A stretch of 64,000 nt of DNA from Cohnella fermenti (GCF_004801405.1 NZ_SSOB01000050.1:1-64000), one strand, 5' to 3'; shown: positions 26,168-35,197, numbered from the stretch's first letter. The notes: generated by a model not told the origin, from the letters alone. Translations and numbers: made by a program.

Positions 26168-27397
26168 CTACGAAGTCAAAGTCGCCTCTGCGGAAGAGAG
26201 CGCCGGCTGACGCCGCCCTAGCGCGAAGCTCCACAGCGCGATGAGAAGGCCGACCGCCGCCAGCCCGGAAGCGAGCCATGGGACGCCGTGCAGGCCGGAG
26301 TGGGTAATGACGACTCCGCCGAGGTAAGCTCCCGCCGCATTGCCGATGTTCAGGAAGGAGTGCGTCGAGGTCGACGAGAGCAGCGGCGCCTCATGCGCCT
26401 CGTTCATGATGCGCACGTTGATGCCCGGGAACGCGCCGAAGGCGCCGATCCCCCAGACAAAAATCGCGAGCACGGCGAGAACCGGAGACTCGAGCATTAC
26501 GGTCATCAGCGCCAGGACGACGGCGAGCAGGCCGAACACCAGGATGACGGACGGCATCAGCTTCCAGTCGGCCAGCTTGCCGCCGAGGATGTTGCCGAGC
26601 GTGACGCCGATTCCGAACAGGACAAGGATGTACGTCACGTTATGCTCGGCGAAGCCCGTGACCGTCTCCAGAATCGGCGTAATATACGTGAAGAGGGCGA
26701 ACAGGCTGGCGCAGCCGAAGGCGCCGGTTCCCAGCATGAGCAGCACCTGCGGCTTGACGAGGCTGCGCAGCTCCTTGGACAGCTTGGGCGGGGCCGTCCG
26801 TTCGTACTTCGGAATGAAGCGGACGATGCCGGCGAGCGAGATCAGGCCGAGAATGGTGATCGCCGCGAAGGAGGCGCGCCAGCCGAGCTGCTGGCCGATG
26901 AAGGTGCCGAACGGCACGCCGACGATGTTCGCGATCGTCAGTCCCGCGAGCACGAGCGAGACGGCCCCCGCGCGCTTCTCCGGCTTCACGAGCCGGGCGG
27001 CCATCAGGGTGCCGACGCCGAGGAACGTGCCGTGCGCGAAGGCGGTCAGAATGCGCGCCGAGAGCAGAAGCACATAGTTCGGTGCGATGATGGACAACGC
27101 ATTCCCGACAATAAAAATAAACATAAGAAGGACAAGAAGCTTCTTCTGGGCGATTCGCAGGGTCAGGATCGTCAGCACCGGCGCGCCGACCGCCACTCCA
27201 AGGGCGTAGCCGGTGATCAACTGGCCGGCCCGCGGAATCGAGACGTTTAAATCCGCGGCGACGTTGGGCAGCAGCCCCATGATCAGGAATTCGGTCATGC
27301 CGATGGCGAAGGCTCCCAGCGTCAGACACAGCAAGGGGAACGGGAACCTCATCTTGCCTGCGGCCTTGCGGGCCGCAACAGTAGGGGGAGGGGTCAT
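26168..27397 (-). CDS. MFS transporter, AraJ/YdhP-like efflux family
   Basis: This is a 409-residue major facilitator protein of the DHA1/AraJ group with twelve hydrophobic segments. The N-terminal FAIGMTEFLIMGLLPNVA is characteristic of arabinose-efflux-type permeases. GAGGAAG 8 nt before the ATG supports the start. These proteins export sugars or drugs, and the substrate is not predictable here. It is transcribed alone and converges on the dyad array. Confidence 0.88.
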   Translation of the reverse strand: MTPPPTVAARKAAGKMRFPFPLLCLTLGAFAIGMTEFLIMGLLPNVAADLNVSIPRAGQLITGYALGVAVGAPVLTILTLRIAQKKLLVLLMFIFIVGNALSIIAPNYVLLLSARILTAFAHGTFLGVGTLMAARLVKPEKRAGAVSLVLAGLTIANIVGVPFGTFIGQQLGWRASFAAITILGLISLAGIVRFIPKYERTAPPKLSKELRSLVKPQVLLMLGTGAFGCASLFALFTYITPILETVTGFAEHNVTYILVLFGIGVTLGNILGGKLADWKLMPSVILVFGLLAVVLALMTVMLESPVLAVLAIFVWGIGAFGAFPGINVRIMNEAHEAPLLSSTSTHSFLNIGNAAGAYLGGVVITHSGLHGVPWLASGLAAVGLLIALWSFALGRRQPALSSAEATLTS

Positions 27398-27537
27398 GGT
27401 GTCGTTTCTTCCTCTTTCTATCCGGATTTTCCCGCCTCTTCGGACGGGTTTGTCTATGAGAACGTACTGAGTATATCACCGTTGGGGGGATTCGTCATTT
27501 TGTTCTATTACGCGCCGCGAGTGCATCAGATCGTTCA

Positions 27538-27565
27538 TTGATAACTGGGTTGCTGCGATTATAAT
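27538..27565 (+). promoter_or_regulatory. Promoter of the malic enzyme gene
   Basis: TTGATA at 27538-27543 and TATAAT at 27560-27565 are separated by 16 bp. Confidence 0.65.
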
Positions 27566-27630
27566 GGGACTTACAGGACATAACTGGATGGAGCGATACA
27601 CTATACTCGGATAGGGAGGGAGATGACAGC

Positions 27631-29037
27631 ATGGGACAGACAAGCCTCATTCTTAGACTGGAGATGGACCATTCCGTGTGTACGTTCGGGGAGGTAGCCA
27701 CGGCGATCACCGGAGCGGGGGGCGACATTACTTCGATCGACGTGATTCGGCCGGGGAGGGAGACGTCCGTTCGCGATGTGACCGTGGATGCCGGCGATCA
27801 GGGGGAGAAGCCGTTCGTCGAAGCGTTGCAGGGGGTGCGCGGGCTCAAGATCGTGAATGTGTCCGACCGGACGTTCCTGGCCCATCTCGGCGGCAAAATC
27901 ACCATTCGACCGACGATGCCGATCAAGAATCGGGACGATCTGTCTCGCGTTTACACGCCGGGGGTGGCGAGGGTGTGCCAGGCGATCCACGAGGACCCGA
28001 AGAAGGCGTTCTCGCTGACCGTGAAGCGGAACACGGTTGCGGTTATCTCCGACGGCACGGCCGTTCTCGGTCTGGGCGACATCGGTCCGTTCGCCGCCGC
28101 TCCGGTCATGGAAGGCAAGGCGATGCTGTTTAAGCAGCTCGCGGGCGTCGACGCGTTCCCGATCTGCCTGGACACGAAGGACACCGAGGAGATCATCCGG
28201 ACGATCAAGACGATCAGCCCGATCTTCGGCGGCATCAACCTCGAGGACATCAGCTCGCCGCGCTGCTTCGAGATCGAGCGCCGCCTGTCGGAGGAGCTGT
28301 CCATTCCGATCTTCCATGACGATCAGCATGGCACGGCCGTTGTTGTCATTGCCGGACTGCTTAATGCGCTGAAGGTCGTCGGCAAGCGGATCGAGCAGGT
28401 CAGGGTCGTCGTCAACGGAATCGGGGCGGCGGGAGTGTCCATCTGCAAAATGCTGCTCGACGCCGGGGTCCAAAGGCTCGTCCCGGTCGACCGCGAAGGG
28501 GCGATCGTGCGAGGAGGGAGTTATGCGCATCATCCGATGTGGAACTGGCTTGCCCAGCAGCCGCAGGTGCAGGCCGAGCCGGGAACGCTGAAGGAAGTGA
28601 TCGGCGGAGCGGACGTGTTCATCGGCGTCTCGCGCGGAGGCGTGCTCGGCGCGGACGACGTTCGGCGGATGGCGGAGCGCTCCATCGTGTTCGCGATGGC
28701 GAACCCGAACCCGGAGATCGCGCCGGAGGAGGCGCTGCCCCATGTCGCCGTCTTCGCGACGGGCAGAAGCGATTATCCGAACCAGATCAACAACGTTCTG
28801 GTATTCCCCGGCTTGTTCCGCGGCGCATTGGATTGCCGGGCGAAGCGGATCAGCGAGCCGATGAAGCTGGCGGCCGCCCGCGCCATCGCGTCCGTGGTCA
28901 CGGAGAACGAGCTGAACGACCAGTACATCATCCCGAGTATTTTCAACGACCATGTTGTGCCGAAGGTCCGCCACGCCATCATCGAGACGGCCATCCTGAC
29001 CGGTCTTGCCGGGCGTATTCCGCCTGACTTCCGTTAA
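27631..29037 (+). CDS. NAD(P)-dependent malic enzyme with N-terminal ACT domain
   Basis: This is a 468-residue enzyme that oxidatively decarboxylates malate to pyruvate. Residues 1-75 form an ACT-like regulatory domain (LILRLEMDHSVCTFGEVATA). The catalytic part has YTPGVARVCQAI with the catalytic Tyr, DGTAVLGLGDIGPFAA, the metal-binding IFHDDQHGTA, the nucleotide loop GIGAAG, and the late signature FAMANPNPEI. ACT-fused malic enzymes are typical of Bacillus MalS/YtsJ relatives. GGGAGATGACAGC precedes the ATG. It is monocistronic. Confidence 0.93.
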   Translation: MGQTSLILRLEMDHSVCTFGEVATAITGAGGDITSIDVIRPGRETSVRDVTVDAGDQGEKPFVEALQGVRGLKIVNVSDRTFLAHLGGKITIRPTMPIKNRDDLSRVYTPGVARVCQAIHEDPKKAFSLTVKRNTVAVISDGTAVLGLGDIGPFAAAPVMEGKAMLFKQLAGVDAFPICLDTKDTEEIIRTIKTISPIFGGINLEDISSPRCFEIERRLSEELSIPIFHDDQHGTAVVVIAGLLNALKVVGKRIEQVRVVVNGIGAAGVSICKMLLDAGVQRLVPVDREGAIVRGGSYAHHPMWNWLAQQPQVQAEPGTLKEVIGGADVFIGVSRGGVLGADDVRRMAERSIVFAMANPNPEIAPEEALPHVAVFATGRSDYPNQINNVLVFPGLFRGALDCRAKRISEPMKLAAARAIASVVTENELNDQYIIPSIFNDHVVPKVRHAIIETAILTGLAGRIPPDFR

Positions 29038-29079
29038 CTATCCCGGGTGCGCAGCTCTAGGTAAATAATTCCAGTTTGG

Positions 29080-29108
29080 TTGTCGAACCTTGCAACATTC
29101 GTTATGAT
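29080..29108 (+). promoter_or_regulatory. Promoter of the SEC-C protein gene
   Basis: TTGTCG at 29080-29085 and TATGAT at 29103-29108 are separated by 17 bp. Confidence 0.65.
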
Positions 29109-29148
29109 GGAAGGGACGATCAAACCGGTTATACGGAGATAGGATGGA

Positions 29149-30294
29149 ATGATGAGCGTTAATCAATCGTTGAATCAACTGACAGAAGCATTATGGACAC
29201 CGATGGAAGGGGCGCTCCGCTTGGCGGACGCCCTTGCTCCGCTCTCCAAGAGCGAGCTGACGGCCATCCGCAGCCTGAATAAGCTGAGCGGACTCAGCTC
29301 GCTGAAGAAGGACGATCTGGCCGCGCGGCTGGCGGAGCTTCTGCCGCCGCTTGCGGCGGACATCGTAAACGGAGCGGACGAGGAGCTGTTCGGGCTGCTG
29401 AAGAAGGCGGCGACGGACGGATGGCTGGCGGAGTCGGCGGACTTCGGCAGATGCGGTTACTTGATGGAGCGGGGCATGCTGTTTCGCGGCAGCGTGAAGG
29501 GCAGGAACCGATGGATGATGCCCGTCGAGATCGCGGAGGCGTTCAAGAAGCTGGACCTGGCCGCGGCCCGGGAAGCCGTGCGCGGCAACGAGCGAACGAT
29601 TCGTCTTGTACGCGGACTGCTGTGCTATTACGGAGTTCTGAGCCTCGACGATCTCCACGCGCTGCTGGGGCCCCATCTGACCGCCCCGCTGACGCCGGCC
29701 GATCTGAAGCGGTTGCTGGACGAGGTTTATCTGTACAACGAGGGAATCCAGACGGGCGAATACGGCTATGCGGACGAATCGGCCTTGGAGCCGGAGCAGC
29801 TCGCGGAGGAGCAGCGGCTGCGCACGGACATTCCCTTCCGGCCGTTCTCGACGGAGGAACTGCTTCAAGCCGGGGAATGGAATTATATCGAACGCAATGC
29901 CAGCTTCAAGGCGTTCGTCCGGTTTCTGGAGACGAATTATGCGCTGTCCGCGGAAGATGCGGACGGTCTCATCCTCGAATGCTCGTTTAACATTCAATTA
30001 GGCGCGAGCCCTTCTCAGCTTCTGGAGTTTTTCCAGGAGCAATTGGAGATGGAAGACGCGCTGCTCATCCAAGGCTTCATCGGGCATATTACCGAGCTTC
30101 ACAACCATACGCGCTTCTGGGGTCTCAAGGGGCATACGCCGATCGAGATGTCCGGAGAAGAAGGCCGCGAGGCAACGACGGCGAAGACGGCCGCCGGCAA
30201 CGTGATCGATCTGGCGACCGGACGGAAGATTGGACGGAACGATCCGTGCCCTTGCGGGAGCGGCAAGAAATTCAAGAAGTGCTGCGGAGGCTGA
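29149..30294 (+). CDS. SEC-C metal-binding motif protein
   Basis: This is a 381-residue soluble protein that ends in a SEC-C zinc motif ([20 protein letters not shown]), the element found at the SecA C-terminus and in many unrelated proteins. The first 330 residues are helical with no recognised catalytic motif. Residues near 25-65 ([23 protein letters not shown]) resemble a SAP-like segment, which is tentative. It is followed after 6 nt by a membrane-anchored coiled-coil gene, and the two are probably co-transcribed. Confidence 0.75.
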   Translation: MMSVNQSLNQLTEALWTPMEGALRLADALAPLSKSELTAIRSLNKLSGLSSLKKDDLAARLAELLPPLAADIVNGADEELFGLLKKAATDGWLAESADFGRCGYLMERGMLFRGSVKGRNRWMMPVEIAEAFKKLDLAAAREAVRGNERTIRLVRGLLCYYGVLSLDDLHALLGPHLTAPLTPADLKRLLDEVYLYNEGIQTGEYGYADESALEPEQLAEEQRLRTDIPFRPFSTEELLQAGEWNYIERNASFKAFVRFLETNYALSAEDADGLILECSFNIQLGASPSQLLEFFQEQLEMEDALLIQGFIGHITELHNHTRFWGLKGHTPIEMSGEEGREATTAKTAAGNVIDLATGRKIGRNDPCPCGSGKKFKKCCGG

Positions 30295-30300
30295 TGTCTG

Positions 30301-31212
30301 ATGTCGACAACCGGAATCGTTCTGATCGCCGCGCTGGTCGCGGTCGTATTCTTTGTACTCTGGGTGCAATATGGATTGACGAGCGGACTGCTGCGCCGGG
30401 AGAAGAAGCGCGCCGGCGAGATGCTGGTGCGTCTGAGCTCCCTGATCCTGTCTTCGGAATTCGAAGAAGCCGATTCCGGTCTTGTCCAAGGGCGGACGAA
30501 GGACTCCCTGTCCGATCTGGAGCGGTCCGTGCTGGCGGCGAGGGAGAAGGCGGAGGCGCTTCAACTCAAGCTGGAGGGAAGCCGCGCCAAGTTCCTGTCC
30601 TTGTTCGGGAAGTATTCGGAAGCGAAGAAGCTTCAGTACGAAGGGAACGAGATCGCGAATCAGCTTGACCGGTTCAAGCGGCAGATGCTCATGATGGAGA
30701 AGGCGGCCGACGAGGCCCGCCGTCTTCTTGAGCAGGCCCGCAGGGATTCGGAAGAAGTGGCGAAGACCGTCGAGGAGATCAGTCGGCGAACGCGTTATCC
30801 GCTCGACGACTTCCGGAACAAGCTGGAGCGCATCGACGGCGAGATCCGGAAGGCGGGCGAAGCCAATCTGTTCGACGCCGTGCAGGCGAAGGAGCAGGCC
30901 CAGGAGACGCAGACGCTGATTGCCGACCTGCAGGTCAAGACGACGGACTTCGAGAAGAACGTCGGCCTGCTGGACGACATCAAGCGGCGGATCGACCGTG
31001 AGGCCGCGCTCCTGAAGGCGCGAATCGAGAAGGACGATTCCCTGAACGCCAACCGGGGACTGCTCGCCAACCTGAAGCAGGTCGAGCTGATGATTGCGGA
31101 CCTCGAGGCGATGATGAGCCGGGGCGAGACCGTCAACCTGAGAGCCGCCGCGGTCGATATCGACCGTCTGCTGAAGGACACCACGTACACGATCGAAGGC
31201 GTGCGGTACTAA
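30301..31212 (+). CDS. Membrane-anchored coiled-coil protein, EzrA-like topology
   Basis: This is a 303-residue protein with one N-terminal membrane helix (GIVLIAALVAVVFFVLWVQY) followed by about 270 residues of heptad-rich coiled coil facing the cytoplasm. The topology resembles EzrA, but the protein is about half its length and I see no clear sequence match. The start is 6 nt after the SEC-C gene stop, with GGAGG overlapping that gene's end. Its stop lies 1 nt from that of the convergent phosphoesterase gene, leaving no room for a separate terminator. Confidence 0.65.
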   Translation: MSTTGIVLIAALVAVVFFVLWVQYGLTSGLLRREKKRAGEMLVRLSSLILSSEFEEADSGLVQGRTKDSLSDLERSVLAAREKAEALQLKLEGSRAKFLSLFGKYSEAKKLQYEGNEIANQLDRFKRQMLMMEKAADEARRLLEQARRDSEEVAKTVEEISRRTRYPLDDFRNKLERIDGEIRKAGEANLFDAVQAKEQAQETQTLIADLQVKTTDFEKNVGLLDDIKRRIDREAALLKARIEKDDSLNANRGLLANLKQVELMIADLEAMMSRGETVNLRAAAVDIDRLLKDTTYTIEGVRY

Positions 31213-31213
31213 C

Positions 31214-32482
31214 CTACCGCCTCGCCTCCAGCGTGAACTCGTCCAGCAGCTTGCCGTCCGCATCGTATGCCTGGTAAGTCAGCGCCTGTCCGGTCACCCG
31301 GATTCCCGCGAACATCGGCTTGCCGTTCTGGAAGTGAACGAGGTGGTAGAATTGGTCTTCCTTCTTCTCGTTAAGCTTCGTCCCCGATGCGTTCGGCACG
31401 ACGTATACCGTCCCTTTGCCGTCCGGAACGATCTCCCCGTCCTTGATCGAATAGGAGCGGGAGTATTCATGGTTGTGCCCCTGCAGCACGAGGTCGACCC
31501 CGTACTTGTCGAACAGCGGCACCCAGCGCTCCAGCACCGACTCGTCCTGATTGCCCCCGTAAGGGCCGCGGTGCAGAGCGACGATGATCCACGTTGCTTT
31601 CGTCTGCCGCAGGTCCTCCTCCAGCCACTTCGCTTGATCCTTCAGCTTCGATTCGGTGTTCAGCACAATGAAGTGGGCAAGGCCGTAGTCGAACGAATAG
31701 GTCGTGCCGGCAATATTGCTCTTGTTGCCGTTGTCCGGCAGGTTGAAGTGCGAGACGAATCGGTCCGCCTTCTTGTCCACCTCGTCGTTATTGCCGGTCA
31801 CGGGCATGAACGGGTACGACGTTGCCCACCTGCTCGCTTCCCCGAACAGCGCCTCCCAACCGGCCTCTTCCTCGGCTTCTTCCGTCAGATCCCCGTTATG
31901 AAGGAAGAAGGACGCATCCGGGAATGTCCCGAACGCGGCGTCCAGCGTCCTTCCCCATACTTTGAAGTCCTCCGAGGTCAAGCCCTGCGAGTCCGCCACG
32001 TCAATGAAGGTGAATTCGTCTGTTCCTTCCGCCTCCGTTGCGAAGGAATACGCCTCGCTCCAATGCTCCTTCTCCCCGTCCCCGACCCGGTACGCATAGC
32101 GGGTTCCGGCAGCGAGACCGGTTGCCTCCGCTTTATGAACGCCTTGCACTCCCGTGTCGCCGGTATCGATCGACTCGGATTCGCCTTCGAATTCGAGCGT
32201 CGCGGACGAATCGAAGGAAGCAGCGCCGCCGTTCGGAGCGGGAACGACCTGAAGGACGGTGCCGTACTCGGCCCCCCTCGTCCGCCAAGCAAAAGCGCGG
32301 CTCGTCCGAGGGTCGGACTTGAACGTCGTGACGAGCGAGAGCGGCGTCCAGGCGGAAGGCTCTTGCCCTTCCTTGCCCGATTTCGGGCTTCGCTGTTCAT
32401 AAATCGCCATTCCGATGCCGACCGCAATCAGAACAACGAGAATGGCTGCGAGCAGCCAATAACTTCGAATCATCGCATTCAT
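31214..32482 (-). CDS. Secreted/anchored purple-acid-phosphatase-like metallophosphoesterase
   Basis: This is a 422-residue protein with an N-terminal membrane anchor or signal (YWLLAAILVVLIAVGIGMAI). A fibronectin-like purple acid phosphatase N-domain follows (GLAAGTRYAYRVGDG), then a calcineurin-like phosphatase. Metal-binding blocks are DVADSQ, HNGDLTE, GNNDE, ALHRGPYG and GHNHEYSR. In the third block GNND replaces the common GNHD/GNHE, so the usual histidine is Asn, which could weaken or alter activity. It probably acts outside the cell on phosphomonoesters or polyphosphate. Confidence 0.82.
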   Translation of the reverse strand: MNAMIRSYWLLAAILVVLIAVGIGMAIYEQRSPKSGKEGQEPSAWTPLSLVTTFKSDPRTSRAFAWRTRGAEYGTVLQVVPAPNGGAASFDSSATLEFEGESESIDTGDTGVQGVHKAEATGLAAGTRYAYRVGDGEKEHWSEAYSFATEAEGTDEFTFIDVADSQGLTSEDFKVWGRTLDAAFGTFPDASFFLHNGDLTEEAEEEAGWEALFGEASRWATSYPFMPVTGNNDEVDKKADRFVSHFNLPDNGNKSNIAGTTYSFDYGLAHFIVLNTESKLKDQAKWLEEDLRQTKATWIIVALHRGPYGGNQDESVLERWVPLFDKYGVDLVLQGHNHEYSRSYSIKDGEIVPDGKGTVYVVPNASGTKLNEKKEDQFYHLVHFQNGKPMFAGIRVTGQALTYQAYDADGKLLDEFTLEARR

Positions 32483-32656
32483 AGGGAGCCCCCTGACTTT
32501 GCCTCGACATGTTCTTCTTAGCTTAACGATAATAGGGCCTGCAAGTCAAAGCGGCTGCATGTCATCTGTTTGTCATCGAATGGACAAGTGTCCTCTGGGC
32601 TCCTCCTGGCGTATAATAAGGAGTATGAAGCCCGAACTAGAGGGGAGATTTGCCGT

Positions 32657-33295
32657 ATGGCCAACACCTATGTCTACTCCAGGAGAGAAGAAGTCGTCAA
32701 TGCGATCACGCACGGATTGGGGGCGGCTCTAAGCATTGCGGGCCTGACGCTCCTTATCGTCTACGCCAGCCTCCGAGGAGACGCTTGGCACGTGACCAGC
32801 TTCACCATTTACGGAGTCACGATGCTTATGCTCTATGTCGCGTCCACCCTCGTTCATTCGTTCCGGGAGGGCAAGGTCAAGGATTTGTTCGAGACCTTCG
32901 ACCACTCCTGCATCTACTTGTTCATCGCGGGGACGTATACCCCGATCATGCTGACCGTCCTGAGAAGCCCGCTCGGATGGACTCTTTTCGGAATTGTATG
33001 GGGGATCGCCGCTGCCGGTATTGTTTTCAAAGCCTTCTTTACGAAAAGATTCCTGTACCTCTCGACACTCTTCTACGTGCTGATGGGATGGATGGTCGTG
33101 TTCGCCTGGGGACCGCTGCAGGAGGTCATGAGCCCGTCCGGGCTGCATCTGCTCGTCGCCGGAGGCATTCTCTACACGTTCGGCGCGGTGTTCTACGTCT
33201 GGCGGGCGTTCCCGTATCATCATGCCGTCTGGCACCTCTTCGTGCTTGCCGGTTCGATCGCTCACTTTTTCGCCATTCTGCTGTACTTGCTTTAA
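32657..33295 (+). CDS. Hemolysin III / PAQR-family membrane protein
   Basis: This is a 212-residue, seven-helix membrane protein of the HlyIII/YplQ group of the progestin-and-adipoQ receptor family. The family residues are visible: NAITHGLGA with the first His, STLVHSFREGKVKDLFETFDHSCIYLFIAGTYTP, and the C-terminal HHAVWHLFVLAGSIAHFFAI. These hold the zinc ligands. AGGGGAG supports the ATG at 32657. Physiological roles in bacteria are poorly defined; the hemolysin name is historical. Confidence 0.9.
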   Translation: MANTYVYSRREEVVNAITHGLGAALSIAGLTLLIVYASLRGDAWHVTSFTIYGVTMLMLYVASTLVHSFREGKVKDLFETFDHSCIYLFIAGTYTPIMLTVLRSPLGWTLFGIVWGIAAAGIVFKAFFTKRFLYLSTLFYVLMGWMVVFAWGPLQEVMSPSGLHLLVAGGILYTFGAVFYVWRAFPYHHAVWHLFVLAGSIAHFFAILLYLL

Positions 33296-33323
33296 CCCAT
33301 CACACGCCTCTCATACAGCTCTT

Positions 33324-33354
33324 GGCCGGGGGACTTTCCCGGTCTCTTTTTTTT
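33324..33354 (+). terminator. Terminator after the hemolysin III gene
   Basis: GGCCGGG pairs with CCCGGTC (one G-T pair), and CTCTTTTTTTT follows. Confidence 0.82.
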
Positions 33355-33383
33355 GCCCAACCATTCAATCGGCATCCCAATCG

Positions 33384-33575
33384 GCATCCCCTCGGCTCAG
33401 AACGGGGCCCCCGGTCCGGCGAGGGCTCCTCCCCCTAAAATCACTCAGAACCCGCTATACCATCCACTCAGAATGCCACTCAGAATGCCACTCGGAATGC
33501 TGCCGTGCCGCTTGCCCCCTCGCAGCCGTCCTTTTCCAAGCAGCCCCGGAAGCCGTTATACCATTGCCTCAGATA
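33384..33575. repeat. TATCCC-CTCAG repeat cluster
   Basis: Several degenerate copies of the motif seen at 16451-16655 lie here: GCATCCCCTCGGCTCAGAAC at 33384, CGCTATACCATCCACTCAGA near 33453, and CCGTTATACCATTGCCTCAG near 33552. Between them are short tandem copies of GCCACTCAGAAT. There is no gene in this stretch. Confidence 0.65.
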
Positions 33576-33617
33576 CGCTCCTGATCCTCGGAAATGGAAC
33601 GAAATTGGATTGGGGTA

Positions 33618-33646
33618 TTGAAATGAGAACGTATGTTTGTTATAAT
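33618..33646 (+). promoter_or_regulatory. Promoter of the transposase-derived gene
   Basis: TTGAAA at 33618-33623 and TATAAT at 33641-33646 are separated by an ideal 17 bp. This places transcription start near 33653 and rules out an upstream ATG at 33633 as the translation start. Confidence 0.78.
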
Positions 33647-33677
33647 AAAAACAAATGGAAGATCCAGGGGGCGGGGC

Positions 33678-34616
33678 ATGATGACGCGGACGGCGACTTC
33701 TTGGGAGGATGTGCGCGAGTGTTATTCCAGCGAGGAGGCGTGTGCGGAGGCATTGTTTGCCGCTCGTTGGCCGAAGGGCTTCTGTTGCCCCGCTTGCGGG
33801 CATTCTTACTACTACGTCACGCGCACGCGCCGGCTTCCGCTGTACGAATGCAAGAGCTGCCGTCATCAGGCGTCGCCGACTGCGGGAACGGTGATGGAGG
33901 GCAGCTCGACGCCGTTGTCGAAGTGGTTTCAAGCGATTTTCCTGTTGTCGCAGCCCGGTGGAATCAGCTCGGTCCGGCTTGCCGAGGCTCTGGAAGTTAC
34001 CTATAAGACGGCGTGGCTGATCTCGCATAAGATTCGCCAAGCGATGCGCGAGGCGCAGCAAGCGGAAGTTCTGGAGGGGGCCGTTCGAATTGAAGCGTTC
34101 GGTTATGGCACAAGCTTGCTCTTGCAGCCCAACCAGCCTTTGCTGATGGGAGGTTCGTTCGACGAAGAGGGGGAACTGCGGCATCTGAAGCTGCAGCAGC
34201 CGGACCCCGACCATGTGAAGCTCTGGAACCGAATGATTCACAAGGACGGCTACGAGGCCTTCGAAGCAGAGTGCGTCGGACAAGCTGCGGTCACGCGCGG
34301 CTTGTATTATTCGACATCTCATCGGCAACTCCACCCGTTCCGCCGTCAATTGAACGAATGGCTCCGGGATACGTTCTGCGGAATCGGGGCGAAGCATCTT
34401 CAAGCTTACCTGCACGAATTTAGCTTTCGCGTGAACGGCGAGAGGGCTGTCCGGGCAGCGGATTCACTGTTCTTCTCCCTGCTCGGTTGGTGCTCTTCGG
34501 CGAGCCGATTGACTTATGCCGTTCTGACGCGGCCTCGGAGGACGCTCCCGGTTGCCTGGCAAGCTTACGGAACGAAGGGAAAATGGAGCTCGGTGCGGCG
34601 CCGGATTTACATCTGA
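33678..34616 (+). CDS. IS1595/ISXO2-type transposase-derived protein, probably domesticated
   Basis: This is a 312-residue protein. The N-terminal zinc ribbon (CCPACGHSYYYV ... YECKSCRHQASPTAGTVME) and the following helices match IS1595-family transposases. The C-terminal KHLQAYLHEFSFRVN block also matches. The ISXO2 catalytic block normally reads V-E-x-D-E-x-Y-V-GG; here it is VRIEAFGYGTS, with no Asp. No terminal inverted repeats were seen. The gene has its own good promoter. It therefore looks like an immobile relic or a captured DNA-binding protein. The start is at 33678 or 33681. Confidence 0.7.
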   Translation: MMTRTATSWEDVRECYSSEEACAEALFAARWPKGFCCPACGHSYYYVTRTRRLPLYECKSCRHQASPTAGTVMEGSSTPLSKWFQAIFLLSQPGGISSVRLAEALEVTYKTAWLISHKIRQAMREAQQAEVLEGAVRIEAFGYGTSLLLQPNQPLLMGGSFDEEGELRHLKLQQPDPDHVKLWNRMIHKDGYEAFEAECVGQAAVTRGLYYSTSHRQLHPFRRQLNEWLRDTFCGIGAKHLQAYLHEFSFRVNGERAVRAADSLFFSLLGWCSSASRLTYAVLTRPRRTLPVAWQAYGTKGKWSSVRRRIYI

Positions 34617-34687
34617 GGGAGAGGCAATCTAGGGGAATCGAAATCGATAACGATCTTTTCGCTTGGAAGCGTCAGTGTGCTGAAGAA

Positions 34688-34729
34688 CGCTGAGTGCTAA
34701 ATGCTAAATGCTAAATGCTAAATGCTGAA
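34688..34729. repeat. Tandem heptamer repeat TGCTAAA, 6 units
   Basis: CGCTGAG is followed by four perfect TGCTAAA units (34695-34722) and TGCTGAA. It begins 72 nt after the stop of the transposase-derived gene. Confidence 0.88.
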
Positions 34730-34732
34730 AGT

Positions 34733-34770
34733 CTGAGCCGATGGGATAATGGGTTCAGAGCGAAAATGGA
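34733..34770 (-). repeat. TATCCC-CGGCTCAG repeat, minus orientation
   Basis: The complement of 34733-34748 reads TATCCCATCGGCTCAG, an exact match to the core of the family at 16451. A second, diverged copy overlaps at 34752-34776. Confidence 0.7.
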
Positions 34771-34841
34771 TAATAGGGCGCTCCGGGCTGTGAGGAAATG
34801 GAATATATGAAGAGGGAGCGCGTTCGGAAGAAACAAGAAGG

Positions 34842-34884
34842 GGCTCGCCTCTCTTGTCTCCGAGAGAAGGGCCGGAGGCGAGCC
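34842..34884 (-). terminator. Hairpin downstream of the small minus-strand gene
   Basis: GGCTCGCCTC and GAGGCGAGCC form a perfect 10-bp stem. On the minus strand it is followed by CCTTCTTGTTTCTT, fitting a terminator for the gene at 34901. Confidence 0.7.
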
Positions 34885-34900
34885 GGAAGGAAACGAAGAT

Positions 34901-35197
34901 CTAGTTCTCGATCCAGCGAATGAGGACGAAGTGGAGCTTGGTTGTCAGGATCGGGATGAGGTCTGCGAGTGTGCCGACGAAGGGGGTCAACTGGTGAGTT
35001 CCCTTCGGGCAGACGATCTTGAGGTTGTACTCGTACTGGGCGATCTGGGTGAAGACGGCGCGAGGAGCCTCTTGGCCGTCTTCCAGCGAGTAGACGACGA
35101 GCTGTTTGAGTTTGACGCGGACGAACAGATGCGTGAATTGCATGTGATGCAAGGTTCGTTGCAAGAACGTATGGCCGAGGTACAACGAGAAGTTCAT
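34901..35197 (-). CDS. Small hypothetical protein
   Basis: This is a 98-residue protein, mixed alpha/beta in feel (HLFVRVKLKQLVVYSLEDG ... FVGTLADLIPILTTKLHFVL), with no signal peptide or metal motif. I do not recognise the family. It is supported by a strong AAGGAGG ribosome site, by a promoter at 35234-35262 and by a terminator hairpin at 34842-34884, so it is very likely expressed as a single-gene transcript. Confidence 0.65.
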   Translation of the reverse strand: MNFSLYLGHTFLQRTLHHMQFTHLFVRVKLKQLVVYSLEDGQEAPRAVFTQIAQYEYNLKIVCPKGTHQLTPFVGTLADLIPILTTKLHFVLIRWIEN

